From contig NZ_JACHBG010000024.1 in assembly GCF_014207095.1 (NCBI RefSeq), positions 1 to 64,000 on the forward strand: a DNA stretch of 64,000 nucleotides. Reading direction: 5' to 3'. The notes beneath the pieces were generated by a model. It did no database searches. It saw only the letters and a list, made by a program, of their open reading frames with translations, and had not been told where the DNA came from. The translations under genes and the position numbers were made by a program. This DNA comes from Martinezella lusitana. Its GTDB lineage: Bacteria > Pseudomonadota > Alphaproteobacteria > Rhizobiales > Rhizobiaceae. Shown here piece by piece: positions 1 through 9,505 of this stretch (position 1 is its first letter; every line of letters begins with the position of its first letter).

Positions 1-169
1 TCTGGTGTACAGACGGTGCGGTCACCTCAAAGTGGCGACGCATGTCCGCTTCTGCCGGGGAGCGTTTGAAGATCCTGGTATAGGCATAAATGAAGGCCAG
101 GTATTGGCCCTGCAGCTGCGTGAACTGTGGCGCTCCGGCAGGAGGCTCTTTGCCAAACGTTTGATTCAT
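1..169 (-). CDS. LexA-like winged-helix protein, 3' part cut by window edge
   Basis: Reading the minus strand from the ATG at 167-169 gives an open frame to the window edge, beginning MNQTFGKEPP and containing QGQYLAFIYAYTR, SPAEADMRRHFEVT and SVHQ. This looks like the N-terminal winged-helix domain of the small LexA/MarR-like proteins often found beside IS630-type transposases in Rhizobiales; that association is from memory. It is divergent from the transposase, with 39 bases between the two starts. Its role is unknown. A DNA-binding accessory of the insertion sequence is an inference. Only 56 codons are visible. Confidence 0.6.
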   Translation of the reverse strand, partial: MNQTFGKEPPAGAPQFTQLQGQYLAFIYAYTRIFKRSPAEADMRRHFEVTAPSVHQ

Positions 170-208
170 TTGAGTTTAACCTGTGTTTCATCGCATCAGG
201 AGGCTCAA

Positions 209-1324
209 ATGAATATAAGATATCATGTGGAACTCAACCAGCTTGAACGTGAGCAACTGAACGCTCTTTTGAGCGGTGGCCGTCACTCGGCGCGCAGGCT
301 CAAGCGTGCACAAATCCTGTTGGCGGCGAATGAGGGTGTGAGCGACGAGGTCATCGCTGCGACTTTGAATGTCAGCGGATCGACCATCTATCGCACCAAG
401 CGCCGCCTGGTAGAGGCCAATCTCGAAGGCGCGTTGAGTGAGGAGCCACGGCCCGGCGTTGCCCGCAAACTATCAGCCAAGGAGGAAGCACTGCTGGTGG
501 CGACGGCTTGCTCAACTCCGCCGCCCGGCCGGGCACGTTGGACGCTTGAGCTTCTGGCTGACGAGATGATCAAGCTGACCGATCACGCGCAGATCTCCTG
601 CGAGACCGTGCGCCGAAGGCTTGGTGAAAATCATCTCAAGCCATGGCGAAAAGACATGTGGTGCATTCCCAAGGTCGACGGGGAATATGTCGCCCGAATG
701 GAAGACGTCCTGGACCTGTATGCCGAAGCCCCAGACCCGCAAAGGCCGGTTGTCTGCTTTGACGAAAGCCCGGTCCAACTGATTGGCGAGGTGCGGGACC
801 CCATTTCTGCAAAGCCGATGCAGCCCTTGCGCTACGATTGTGAATATCGCCGCAATGGCACCGTCAATCTTTTCGTTTTCTTGGACGCGCATCAGCCATG
901 GCGGCGGGTGAAGGTCACCGATCGGCGCACCAACAAGGACTTCGCCGAGTGCATGCGCGAACTGGTCGACATTGACTATGCTGACGCAAAGACCATTCGT
1001 GTTGTTATGGACAATCTCTCTACCCATTCACCCGGCGCGCTATACGACGCGTTTCCTGCCGCCGAAGCCCGTCGTGTGCTCAAGCGGCTTGAATTCCACC
1101 ACACGCCGAAACACGCAAGTTGGCTGAATATGGTCGAGATCGAGATTGGCGTTTTGAAAAGCCAATGCCTCGACCGCAGGATCGACGACAAACACAGGAT
1201 GATTGCAGAGATCAATGCTTGGCAGCAGCAGAGAAACGCGCAAAGGGCACAAATCCAATGGATGTTCACCACCGAAAAAGCCCGTGAAAAACTCCACAAG
1301 GCCTATCCAGTCAAAGAGTCATAA
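209..1324 (+). CDS. IS630-type transposase
   Basis: This 371-residue protein should catalyse cut-and-paste transposition. The N-terminal ~70 residues form a helix-turn-helix (SDEVIAATLNVSGSTIYRTK). The catalytic region has the DDE layout of the IS630/Tc1 group: D185 in VVCFDESPV, D268 in VVMDNLSTH and E310 in ASWLNMVEIE. The start at 209 follows a strong CAGGAGG ribosome site at 197-203. An open frame upstream of this start has no comparable site. The gene appears intact. I could not see convincing terminal inverted repeats; the left end probably lies outside the window beyond the divergent winged-helix gene. Confidence 0.88.
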   Translation: MNIRYHVELNQLEREQLNALLSGGRHSARRLKRAQILLAANEGVSDEVIAATLNVSGSTIYRTKRRLVEANLEGALSEEPRPGVARKLSAKEEALLVATACSTPPPGRARWTLELLADEMIKLTDHAQISCETVRRRLGENHLKPWRKDMWCIPKVDGEYVARMEDVLDLYAEAPDPQRPVVCFDESPVQLIGEVRDPISAKPMQPLRYDCEYRRNGTVNLFVFLDAHQPWRRVKVTDRRTNKDFAECMRELVDIDYADAKTIRVVMDNLSTHSPGALYDAFPAAEARRVLKRLEFHHTPKHASWLNMVEIEIGVLKSQCLDRRIDDKHRMIAEINAWQQQRNAQRAQIQWMFTTEKAREKLHKAYPVKES

Positions 1325-1341
1325 TCTCTGCGGAGGGGTAC

Positions 1342-2289
1342 TTGAAGAAGCACGACCCGGTTGATCCGTCTCTGGCCGCGTCCGTCGAGGCCCTTTGCCG
1401 CGATGCACATAAGGATCACGACTGGAGGGCCGGCCGGGGTCCTCGCAGGCTCAGCAACCGAAAACTCGAGAACATCGAGCGGTGGCTGGAGTTGCCAATG
1501 CGCACCCCGCCATCCATTCCCCTCGAAGACGTCGATTGGGAAGTCGGTCCATGGCTGTCATCCTGGGAGATCTCGCTGCCGCCCGATCGGCCGCGTTATT
1601 TTCACCATGACAACTTATGCGGCAGAACCTGGCTGCTTTCGGGAGAGGAGCCATTAGGCGACATGGACGATGATGACGAGTTTCCAGCTTATGAAGAGCA
1701 CGACAATACGGCGGAAATCGCCAAAAATCTGGTCGCCTGCTGGCCCAATCCGCCGAAAGAGATTGCGGCTACGGTCGGCGTTACCCTGCGACAACTCCAA
1801 TGGTTTCTCTCGGAACGCTCCTCCCTGGACAGAACGGCCCGCTACGACCTTTCACGCCTGTTGGGCGTCGCGTATGACGAGCGGATGGGCGGCTACACTC
1901 CTTCGGGACCTTACGTCCTGATCGCCAGAAAAGCACAGGCGCTCGACGCGATCTATCAGGAGATTTCCGGCGCTGGTGATGCTTGTCCTTGTGAACTCGT
2001 TCCCGCGCAGGGAGAGGCAGATCCGAGCTGGCGATACGTCTTGATCAATGCATATGGAACGCCGCCGACCGTTGTCATGGCGCGCCGTGGCGAGGCAATC
2101 GCGGAGCGCCTTCCCGACCTGATCATGAACTACGAGGGCATTCGGCCGGTCTCCCCTACTTTTTACCGGGATGTGGTCACCACCTGCGCCCGCGCCTGCC
2201 AAACCCCTCAAGCGAATGTCCGGGAGATGACAGAATTCGCGAAACGGTATGAACGGCACTGGATTGATTGCGCGTGGCTACCGGATTGA
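1342..2289 (+). CDS. Hypothetical protein, 315 aa, TTG start
   Basis: I do not recognise this protein. It starts with TTG, supported by a strong GGAGGGG ribosome site at 1332-1338, 17 bases after the transposase stop. The N-terminal third is rich in Trp, Pro and Asp. Residues around 140-180 (IAATVGVTLRQLQWFLSERS, then LSRLLGV) resemble a lambda-repressor-like helix-turn-helix. The C-terminal half (WRYVLINAYGTPP, MARRGEAIAERLPDL) looks like a compact alpha/beta domain. It could be a DNA-binding regulator. No signal peptide or membrane segment is visible. The short spacing to the transposase suggests read-through expression, not shared function. Confidence 0.6.
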   Translation: MKKHDPVDPSLAASVEALCRDAHKDHDWRAGRGPRRLSNRKLENIERWLELPMRTPPSIPLEDVDWEVGPWLSSWEISLPPDRPRYFHHDNLCGRTWLLSGEEPLGDMDDDDEFPAYEEHDNTAEIAKNLVACWPNPPKEIAATVGVTLRQLQWFLSERSSLDRTARYDLSRLLGVAYDERMGGYTPSGPYVLIARKAQALDAIYQEISGAGDACPCELVPAQGEADPSWRYVLINAYGTPPTVVMARRGEAIAERLPDLIMNYEGIRPVSPTFYRDVVTTCARACQTPQANVREMTEFAKRYERHWIDCAWLPD

Positions 2290-2902
2290 ATTTTCTGGTA
2301 GCACGTGAGCTCTGATGTTTGAGCGCGTTCGAACATACCAGCCTGGTTTCTTTGCACCCCTCCTTCCATAGGGAAAATGGAAGGTGCCGCTTTAACTCAT
2401 CGTTTTCCGCGACCGTACAGCTCGATGTCAGCGACGGCGTCAGTCTTCCTTGCCTGGATGTTATCGCCATTTCCGTCAGCAAGGCGCTTTTGTGGCATAC
2501 GGTCGAGGCCCGGTCTGGCAATCGAATCTACGACCTGGCCTGCCTTGGAGAAGAGGCAGCCCGGCTAGCGGCTGATCTCTACAGCTTCTTGAACCATCAC
2601 CTCTTCGAATTGATCGGCTCAGACGTCGGTCATTTGAGCGAGGTGGACACGAGACTACAGTCTGTTGTCGAGGGTAGCCCGCAGGCAATATTTAGCGCAA
2701 GCCGACCTTTCCCATGCGATTTGGGGCGTTAGAGTCAATCACTCTTCTGAAACGGCCGTCTCCTCCTAAATAACGAGGTCTAATGAAAGATCCCAACGGG
2801 GCCCGTGGATCGACTTCTCCGCCCGCGTCGGTTTCTGGTTCGGCTCCCAGCGGCAGCCATTGTGCGCTCCTTCCAGACAGGAGGAGCTCGCCGGTAAATT
2901 CT
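2290..2902. other. Intergenic, possible eroded ORF
   Basis: No gene can be supported here. A plus-strand open frame at 2319-2732 (137 codons, no clear ribosome site) contains a plausible helical stretch near its end (LGEEAARLAADLYSFLNHH) but resembles nothing I know. It may be a relic. Confidence 0.3.
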
Positions 2903-4072
2903 TCAGGAGGCGGATGCGATCTTCACGTTTCCGCCATGTCCGCCTCCCCCAAAGACCCGGTGTTCGCCGAATGCGGAGCGGATCTGCCCATGAGGGCCGG
3001 GCAGGCCTATTTCGGGGAAGAGCAACTCGCAAACCCGGTAGGCTTCTTCCAGGTGCGGATAGCCGGAGGCGATGACGGTATCGATCCCGAGCTCCTGATA
3101 TTCCCGGAGACGTTCCGCGATGGTCTTCGGAGATCCGACCAGTGCGGTCCCCGCACCCGTGCGGACGAGACCAATCCCCGCCCAGAGATTGGGAGAGACT
3201 TCGAGCTTTTCGCGGCGTCCCTGATGCAGGGCGACCATGCGCGCCTGGCCGACCGAATCCGAGCTCTTCGCGAACACTTCCTGCGCTGCGGCAATCGTTT
3301 CGTCGGAAAGCTTGGAAATCAGCCGGTCGGCCGCGGCCCAGGCCTCTTCATCGGTCTCGCGAACGATGAAGTGAAGACGGATGCCGAAGCTGACGTGCTT
3401 GCCCTTCGCCGCGGCGGCCTGGCGGACCTTGGCAATCTTCTCTGCCACTTGCGCCGGCGGTTCGCCCCAGGTCAGGTACTTGTCGGTGATACCGCCGGAA
3501 AACGCAATTGCAGCGTCGGACGATCCGCCGAAATAGAGCGGAGGGCGCGGTTCCTGTATAGGCGGCAGGCCAAGTCTCGCATCGATGGCCTTGATATACT
3601 TGCCGTCGAGGTTGGCCTTTCCGGTCTCGACCAGCGAGTTGAACACCTGGAAGAACTCGCCCGCATGATCGTAGCGTTCGTCATGCGGCAGGAAAATGCC
3701 GTCACCGGCGAGCTCCTGGGCACTGCCGCCGACCACGATGTTAATCAGCAGGCGGCCATTGGAAACGCGGTCGAGCGTCGCGGCAAGGCGCGCATAATAA
3801 GCCGGCGATGCCGTACCCGGCCGAATGGCCACCAGAAATTTCAGTCGCTCGGTATGGGCGGCGAGATCGGCGGCCAGAATGAAGGATTCTTCGCACGCCG
3901 CCCCCGTTGGGATAAGCACGCCGGAATATCCCAGCCGGTCGGCAGCCTTCGCGATTTCGCGGAAATAGGCGGGATCCGCCGGGCGGCTGAGATCGTCCGA
4001 CCCCAGATACGCACCGTCACCGGACGAAGGGATGAACCAAAGAAAGTCGAGAGGCCTATCGATTACCGTCAT
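2903..4072 (-). CDS. ssuD: FMNH2-dependent alkanesulfonate monooxygenase (SsuD-like)
   Basis: A luciferase-like (LLM) TIM-barrel monooxygenase of 389 residues, close to the ~380 of E. coli SsuD. The family releases sulfite from alkanesulfonates using FMNH2 supplied by a partner reductase. Family sequence includes RPLDFLWFIPSSGDG, LVAIRPGTASPAYYARLAAT, GRLLINIVVGG, HDERYDHAGEFF and LYFGGSSDAA. I chose the ATG at 4070-4072 because AGGA lies just upstream; alternative in-frame starts are ATG at 4078 and TTG at 4087. It is the last gene of a minus-strand series of sulfur genes but is separated from them by a flavoprotein pseudogene. No ssuABC transporter adjoins it. The exact substrate is not predictable. 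Confidence 0.85.
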   Translation of the reverse strand: MTVIDRPLDFLWFIPSSGDGAYLGSDDLSRPADPAYFREIAKAADRLGYSGVLIPTGAACEESFILAADLAAHTERLKFLVAIRPGTASPAYYARLAATLDRVSNGRLLINIVVGGSAQELAGDGIFLPHDERYDHAGEFFQVFNSLVETGKANLDGKYIKAIDARLGLPPIQEPRPPLYFGGSSDAAIAFSGGITDKYLTWGEPPAQVAEKIAKVRQAAAAKGKHVSFGIRLHFIVRETDEEAWAAADRLISKLSDETIAAAQEVFAKSSDSVGQARMVALHQGRREKLEVSPNLWAGIGLVRTGAGTALVGSPKTIAERLREYQELGIDTVIASGYPHLEEAYRVCELLFPEIGLPGPHGQIRSAFGEHRVFGGGGHGGNVKIASAS

Positions 4073-4285
4073 TCCCATTCCTGTCAAAAGCGGCAGAACC
4101 GTTACAGATTTTCTCGATATTATTAAATTCTATAGTTTTCATAAGCAATTTTCTTCCAACTATCGTGCGGCTTTCGAAAAGATCGGTTCTCTTGCGGCGG
4201 TCTTAGTGACCGAAGTGATCAGTAAGTGTCTGTCTGATACGGTTCGCACCGAACACGGCGTGTTCGGTGACCTGGGGCAGACCCA

Positions 4286-5527
4286 TCAGTTCACCAGAGG
4301 TTCCTCGGCCAAGGGGCCGGCAATGAGCACATTAGACACGGCTTCACTCCCTCGAGAGATCGAATGTGCTTTACCATTGCAGGCGATACCGAGCCACGTC
4401 GGGCAGGGCTGCAGGAGGCCGGCGACGCTAAGGTCGCGTAAAAAGTCCTGGCTCTCGAGAATAGCGCCATGCCCCGGCCCTGTTGTCACGACGATGGCCT
4501 CGACCATGATTTCCCGACTATCTCGCCTGTGCCGTTGTCGTAGGCTCACCTTGAAGCTGGAGCCGGTTCTCTCAACCGCCGCTACTGAAGCGGCGAGGAT
4601 CTCAAGTTTGCCGCTGGAGAGCTCATCATTGATGACATCCTCCACCTGCGGCGGATGCGGAAGCGGTGGACGTCCCAGAACGGCCTGACATGGCGGGCGA
4701 TCGGCCGGCGTTCGGCCATCGGCAAAGCGGCCCACACTTCTTGTCCCTGCAAGCGAACAGCATCGAGCACACAGTGCCAGGACAGTCCCTTGGCCTCAGC
4801 CTTCCTGTCCGCTGTGCGCACGTGCCGCAAGAGGCGGCTCGCCGTCATTGCGGGTTCCGTCACGAGATCGCCCAGCGCCTCCTGTCCGGCCGGCTGTGCC
4901 CGCGCGAACGAAGACCGCGCCGAGAGATGGATGATGTGGCCATAACGTCCGCGACGCTTCAGCGATGCCACGACGTCTGCCCGGTCCGTCCGTTCCCGAT
5001 AATCAGCACATGGTCGGTCGCCGCGATGGGGCCAGCGCACCAGCGACCGTGACATCCATGACGAGTTTGCCGTCTCCGCGCAACGGCACGAGGACGTGGG
5101 CAAAGCCGGCGGCGGATGGCTGACGGCAAGGACCAGGAAATCGGCTCGAATCTCGGATCAGTCGGCAGCCTGCAAGCGATATTCCTGACCGTCTCGGCCA
5201 ACTGTCTGGATTGTGGCTCGGCAGTGCACGATCCGACCCTCTGCGATCAAGGGGCGCAGTCGGGCAGCCACATAGTCACCGAAAACGGAACGCCAGGGAT
5301 AAGGCAGGCCATCTCGACCGATCAGTCTTTCGTCGGCAACCTCGGTCGAACACTCTGCGAGCAGTTCAGGAAATCGTCGGGTCGCTCCGGAAAGAGTGTC
5401 ATCTTACCTGCGGAGACGTTTATCCGGTGCGCAGGGTCGTTTGTACCATAGGCCAGACCCGTCACCGATATCAGAGCGCCAAGGCGATCTCATTCGGATC
5501 TCCACAGAATTCGATAGGTAATCTGAA
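4286..5527 (-). pseudogene. Eroded FAD/NAD(P)-binding oxidoreductase (YdhS-like)
   Basis: Pieces of one flavoprotein can be read in order on the minus strand but in changing frames. Near 5500-5390 is CGDPNEIALALISVTGLAYG followed by DPAHRINVSAGKM; near 5340-5210 is GRDGLPYPWRSVFGDYVAAR; near 5060-4900 is DHVLIIGNG and then DVVASLKRRGRYGHIIHLS; and at 4735-4286 is VEDVINDELSSGKLEI through ISRGSEAVSNVLIAGPLAEE. This order matches uncharacterised NAD(P)/FAD-binding proteins related to YdhS. At least three frameshifts and a missing N-terminus mean it cannot make a full enzyme. It abuts the end of the upstream sfnB gene, so it was probably once part of that operon. Confidence 0.65.
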
Positions 5528-5529
5528 AA

Positions 5530-6792
5530 TCAGAGGGCGCCATGCCGCGGGGGCAGGATGCCATTCAGATAGAAGTTTCCGATATGGTGATATTTCCAGC
5601 GCACCGGATCATGCAGGGAATGCGTGCGGGCATTACGCCAAAAGCGGTCGAGCCCATAGCCTTCGAGCGTCGAGCGCGCACCACCGAACTCGATAAGCTT
5701 GGTGGCGGCAAGCTGTGCCACTTCCGTCCCGAGCGCCTTAACCTCCGCGACAGCAACGGATGCCTGCGCTACGCTCGCCGCCGTCGGTTCTGCGATGGCG
5801 CGGTCGATGATCCGCCCCGCCCTTTTGAGCAGCGCGTCGGCCGCATGCACTCTGATCGCGACGTCGCCGACGCCATGTATGGTGTGCGGATCCTCATAAC
5901 CGTGCTCGATCGTCAGTTCAAAAAATGGCCGTGCATGGGCACGAACGTAGGAAATCGTCTCCGCGAGCGCCCCGCGCGCGATGCCGACTTGCACAGCAGC
6001 ATGGATTATCTGCGCAAAAGGACCCATCGGCGTCGGCTGTTCGAAGCTTCCATCATGGTCAACGATCTGAAACGGCGCCACCTCGACGTCGTCGAAGGTG
6101 ACGGTCCCGCTCCCTGTCGAACGCTGCCCGAAGGACGACCAGTCGTCGACGAAGCCGAGCCCCGGAGCAGCCCGGTCCATGAAGACCAAATGGACGCGGC
6201 CATTCGGTCCCTTCGCCACAGCGACGACGATATGGGCGAACAGTGAGCCGGTCGCGTAAAACTTCTGGCCGTTCAGATAGAGTTTTCCGTCGCGCTCGGC
6301 GAAATGCGTCTTAAAGTCGACCGGCGTCTTCGTGCCGATCTCTGTGAAGGCGTTGCCAAGACGGTCACCCTGCAGCACGCCCCGGAAATAGTGCTGCTTC
6401 TGCTCCTCGCTGCCGGTCAGTCGCAGCGCCTCTACCATGTAGAAATGATTTTGCGGGATCTGCCCGATTGAAGAGTCCGCAGCCGAGATGATGGCGGTGA
6501 CCTCGGCCAGCGTCACCGCAGAGACGCCGGCGCCGCCATATTCCTTCGGGATGGTGATTGCCCAGAGACCGCTTTGCGAGAAGCGGTCGATCTCCGCAAG
6601 CGGAAGGCGTCGTTCGCGGTCGCGCTGAGCGGCACCGACCGCGAATTCAAGCGCAAGGTCCGTCGCGATCTGGATGGCCTCCGCATCATCGCGGATGACA
6701 TGGGCCAGGCCCCCGCGCGCGGCTATGCGCGGCGCGGGACGGCCGGCGGTGAGCGCTGCATCCCGGTGCAGCTTGCGATCATTTGTGCTCAT
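5530..6792 (-). CDS. sfnB: SfnB-family sulfur-acquisition oxidoreductase (copy 1)
   Basis: This 420-residue protein has the acyl-CoA-dehydrogenase fold: a helical N-terminal domain (DRFSQSGLWAITIPKEYGG), a beta domain with NAFTEIGTKTPVDFKT, LYLNGQKFYATGS and VDDWSSFGQRSTGSGTV, and a C-terminal helical bundle ending HSLHDPVRWKYHHIGNFYLN. This pattern is typical of the SfnB / DszC-like flavin-dependent group. They act in use of sulfones, sulfonates or thioethers under sulfur limitation; many use FMNH2 and oxygen. It starts only 7 bases after the stop of copy 2 at 6800, so the two are co-transcribed. The copies have clearly diverged, which argues for different substrates, not recent duplication. 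Confidence 0.8.
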   Translation of the reverse strand: MSTNDRKLHRDAALTAGRPAPRIAARGGLAHVIRDDAEAIQIATDLALEFAVGAAQRDRERRLPLAEIDRFSQSGLWAITIPKEYGGAGVSAVTLAEVTAIISAADSSIGQIPQNHFYMVEALRLTGSEEQKQHYFRGVLQGDRLGNAFTEIGTKTPVDFKTHFAERDGKLYLNGQKFYATGSLFAHIVVAVAKGPNGRVHLVFMDRAAPGLGFVDDWSSFGQRSTGSGTVTFDDVEVAPFQIVDHDGSFEQPTPMGPFAQIIHAAVQVGIARGALAETISYVRAHARPFFELTIEHGYEDPHTIHGVGDVAIRVHAADALLKRAGRIIDRAIAEPTAASVAQASVAVAEVKALGTEVAQLAATKLIEFGGARSTLEGYGLDRFWRNARTHSLHDPVRWKYHHIGNFYLNGILPPRHGAL

Positions 6793-6799
6793 CTTGGGG

Positions 6800-8068
6800 T
6801 CAGTTCCAGGCGTGGCGCGGCGGGTGGACGCGGTTCAGATAATAATTGCCGACATGGTAGAACTTCCAGCGCACTGGATCATGCAGCGTATGGACGCGGG
6901 CATTGCGCCAGTGGCGGTCAAGTCCGTGCTCGGCGAGGGTCGAGCGGGTTCCTGCAAGTTCGAACAGCTTGTTCGTTGACAGGATCGCAATCTCCGTCGT
7001 CAGAACCTTGGACTCGCCTGTCTTGATCGTTGCTTCCGAGACCGTCTCCAGCGTCGGATTGGCGCGCGCCACATCGATGGCGTGCCCGGCGATCTCTAGC
7101 AGCGCTTCGGCCGCATGCAGCTTGATCTTCAGGTCGCCGATCTGGGCAATGGTGAAGAGGTCTTCGCCGGCGGTCGCCTTGCCGCTGTCGATCCAAGGCC
7201 GGCTATACTTGCTGACGAACTCGATCGTATCGTCGATCGTGCCCCGGGCGATGCCGACATCGATCGCCGACTGGATGATCTGCGAGACAGGGCCGCCGAC
7301 TGTCGGATGGTCGAAAGAGGTGACCTTCAGCGCCCGAGCCTTAGGCACGCGCACGTTTTCGATCTTAACCGAACCCGACGCGGTGGTGCGCTGACCGAAG
7401 CTCGACCAGTTGTTGGTGACGGTGAGACCGGGGGCGTCGCGGTCGGCAAAGACGAGATAGCCCTGGCCAGTCTCGTCGACGCCGACGATCGGCACGATAT
7501 GGGCAAGGAGCGCGCCAGTCGTGTAGAATTTCTCTCCGTTGACGACCACGTCGTCGCCATCATGAACGACCTTGGTCTCGAAATCGGCGACGGTCTTGCT
7601 CTTCAGTTCGGAGAAGGCGTTGCCGTAACGGATCCCTTCGAGCGCCCAGCCGAAGAACAGTTTCTTCTGCCCTTCCGTGCCGTCGAGATCGACGGTCGCG
7701 ACGATCGCCAGATGGTTCTGAGTGATCTGCGCGATGGCCGGATCGGCCGCAGCGATGATGGCGATCACCTTTGCGAGCGTGGCATAGGAGACTTCCGGAC
7801 CGCCATAAGCTTTCGGCACGTTGATGCTCCAGAGACCGCTTTGCGAATACGCGTCGAGCTCGGCGATCGGAAGCAGTCCCTCCCGGTCACGCAGCGCCGC
7901 CCCGACCTTGAAGCTCGCGGCCAGCTTCTCGGCTATCTGGATAGCCTCCTCTTCGCTCCTGATCACATGCGCCGGCTTGACCGGGCGCGGACGGGGCGAC
8001 AATGGGTCTGTTGAATTGACGCGCGGATGGACGCTGTGATCAATCTTGGTCTCGGTGATGCTTCCCAT
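6800..8068 (-). CDS. sfnB: SfnB-family sulfur-acquisition oxidoreductase (copy 2)
   Basis: A 422-residue acyl-CoA-dehydrogenase-fold flavoenzyme. Diagnostic stretches are QSGLWSINVPKAYGGPEVSY, AAADPAIAQITQNHL, NNWSSFGQRTTASGSV and TLHDPVRWKFYHVGNYYLN. It is much closer to copy 3 (14525-15772) than to copy 1; both share WSINVPKA(Y/F)GGPEVSYATL. GAGG lies 9 bases upstream of the ATG. It sits between the NtaA-type monooxygenase (28-base gap) and copy 1, in an operon read right to left. The oxidative role is inferred from the family; the substrate is unknown. Confidence 0.82.
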   Translation of the reverse strand: MGSITETKIDHSVHPRVNSTDPLSPRPRPVKPAHVIRSEEEAIQIAEKLAASFKVGAALRDREGLLPIAELDAYSQSGLWSINVPKAYGGPEVSYATLAKVIAIIAAADPAIAQITQNHLAIVATVDLDGTEGQKKLFFGWALEGIRYGNAFSELKSKTVADFETKVVHDGDDVVVNGEKFYTTGALLAHIVPIVGVDETGQGYLVFADRDAPGLTVTNNWSSFGQRTTASGSVKIENVRVPKARALKVTSFDHPTVGGPVSQIIQSAIDVGIARGTIDDTIEFVSKYSRPWIDSGKATAGEDLFTIAQIGDLKIKLHAAEALLEIAGHAIDVARANPTLETVSEATIKTGESKVLTTEIAILSTNKLFELAGTRSTLAEHGLDRHWRNARVHTLHDPVRWKFYHVGNYYLNRVHPPRHAWN

Positions 8069-8095
8069 AAGGAAAAACCTCGTCGGTTAAGGACC

Positions 8096-9505
8096 TCAGC
8101 TGGCATTGGCCAGCGTAATTGCCTGGTTGCGTTTGAAGGATTCGATGTCGCGGTAACGGTCGGCCGGATGGGCCTTGGGCAAATGGGGTCCCTCGCCGAA
8201 CAGCTTCTCCCGCAGCGTTCCGGGGCGATAGCCGGTCGGATAGACCCCGCGCTTCTGTAGTTCCGGCACCAGATAGCCGACGATATCCTCAAAGGTCTCG
8301 GGAGTTACGGCATAGGCGAGGTTGAAGCCGTCAACGTCGGTCTCCTCAACCCAGGCCTGCAGCTCGTCGGCTATGGTGGAGGGCGATCCCACGACCACCG
8401 GTCCCATACCGCCGATACCGCCCCATTCGGCGAGCTCCCTGATCGTCCAGCGCTTATTCGGATCGCCTTCCGAAAGGCTCTCGATCGCCGAGTGGATGGC
8501 GTTGGTCTCGACCTTGCGCACGAGGTCGTCCGGTGCGTAGCGCGAAAAGTCGACGCCTGTCCAGCCGGACATGAAAACCAGCGAGCCATCATAGGAAACG
8601 TAATCGAGATAGTCGCGGAATTTGGCGCGCGCCTTCTCGTCGGTTTCGTCCACGATGACGGTCATCAGATTGTAGATGCGGAACTTCGACGCATCGCGCC
8701 CGACGGTCGCCGCCCGCAGCCGGACATCACGCACATAGTTCTTCAGAATGGTCCTGGTCTGTGCCGCAACGAAGACGCATTCTGCATGCTCCGCCGCGAA
8801 TTGCTTGCCCGGCCCGGAAGCACCGGCCTGATAGAGCACCGGGGTACGCTGCGGCGACGGCTCGGTCAGGGCGTAGCCCGGCACTTCGAAGAAGCGGCCC
8901 TTATGGCCGATCTCGTGCACCTTCGACGGATCGGTAAAGATGCGTTTCTCGCGGTCGCGCAGTACGGCACCTTCTTCCCAGGAACCCTCAAGGAGCTTGT
9001 AGATGACCTCGAGATATTCGCTCGCCACTTCGTAGCGGTTATCATGCGCACGCAATCCGCCTTGTCCAATGTTCTTGGCACCGCTCTCCAGATAGGAGGT
9101 CACGATATTCCAGCCGACGCGCCCCTTTGTCAGGTGGTCGGCGGTGGCCAGACGCCGTGCGAAGGGATAGGGGTGCTCAAACGAGATCGAGGCGGTGATG
9201 CCGATGCCGAGATGTTCGGTGGCTAGCGCAATCGGGACCGCGAGTTGGATCGGATCATTAACCGGAATCTGCGCCGCCTGTTGGATGGCGTGGTAGTTGT
9301 TGCCCTTGTAGACGTCGTAGTAGCCGATCACGTCAGCGATGAAGATGCCATCGAAGACCCCCTTTTCGAGCGTCCTCGCAAGACCTTGCCAGTAGTCCAG
9401 ATCCTTGTATTTCCAGGATCTGTCCCGGGGATGCGCCCAAAGCCCGGGCGACTGGTGACCCACGCAGTTCATGTCGAAGGCGTTGAAATGTATCTGCTTG
9501 GTCAT
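8096..9505 (-). CDS. NtaA/SnaA/DszA-family FMN-dependent monooxygenase
   Basis: A 469-residue flavin-dependent TIM-barrel monooxygenase of the large NtaA/SnaA/DszA/DmoA group, which oxidises substrates such as dimethylsulfide, dibenzothiophene sulfone or nitrilotriacetate with reduced FMN. Visible family features are HFNAFDMNCVGHQSPGLW at the N-terminus, TASISFEHPYPFARRLAT, GRVGWNIVTSYLESGAKNIG, GRFFEVPGYALTEPSPQRTP and LYQAGASGPGKQFAAEHAE. The start at 9503-9505 gives the usual N-terminus; an 18-codon upstream extension looks untranslated. It heads the minus-strand set NtaA-type, sfnB, sfnB and is divergent from an ABC importer, so the importer probably brings in its substrate. A sulfur substrate is inferred from the neighbours. 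Confidence 0.85.
   Translation of the reverse strand: MTKQIHFNAFDMNCVGHQSPGLWAHPRDRSWKYKDLDYWQGLARTLEKGVFDGIFIADVIGYYDVYKGNNYHAIQQAAQIPVNDPIQLAVPIALATEHLGIGITASISFEHPYPFARRLATADHLTKGRVGWNIVTSYLESGAKNIGQGGLRAHDNRYEVASEYLEVIYKLLEGSWEEGAVLRDREKRIFTDPSKVHEIGHKGRFFEVPGYALTEPSPQRTPVLYQAGASGPGKQFAAEHAECVFVAAQTRTILKNYVRDVRLRAATVGRDASKFRIYNLMTVIVDETDEKARAKFRDYLDYVSYDGSLVFMSGWTGVDFSRYAPDDLVRKVETNAIHSAIESLSEGDPNKRWTIRELAEWGGIGGMGPVVVGSPSTIADELQAWVEETDVDGFNLAYAVTPETFEDIVGYLVPELQKRGVYPTGYRPGTLREKLFGEGPHLPKAHPADRYRDIESFKRNQAITLANAS

Noticed and set aside
1300..1345. Right terminal repeat of the IS630 element
   Set aside because: Sequence after the transposase stop has no convincing inverted match upstream of 209, so element ends were not called.
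2783..4126. Long plus-strand open frame of 447 codons
   Set aside because: It is the antisense shadow of the ssuD-like gene, whose minus-strand translation matches a known enzyme end to end.
7115..8014. Plus-strand open frame of 299 codons
   Set aside because: Shadow of sfnB copy 2; composition is Asp/Arg-rich and unlike a folded protein.
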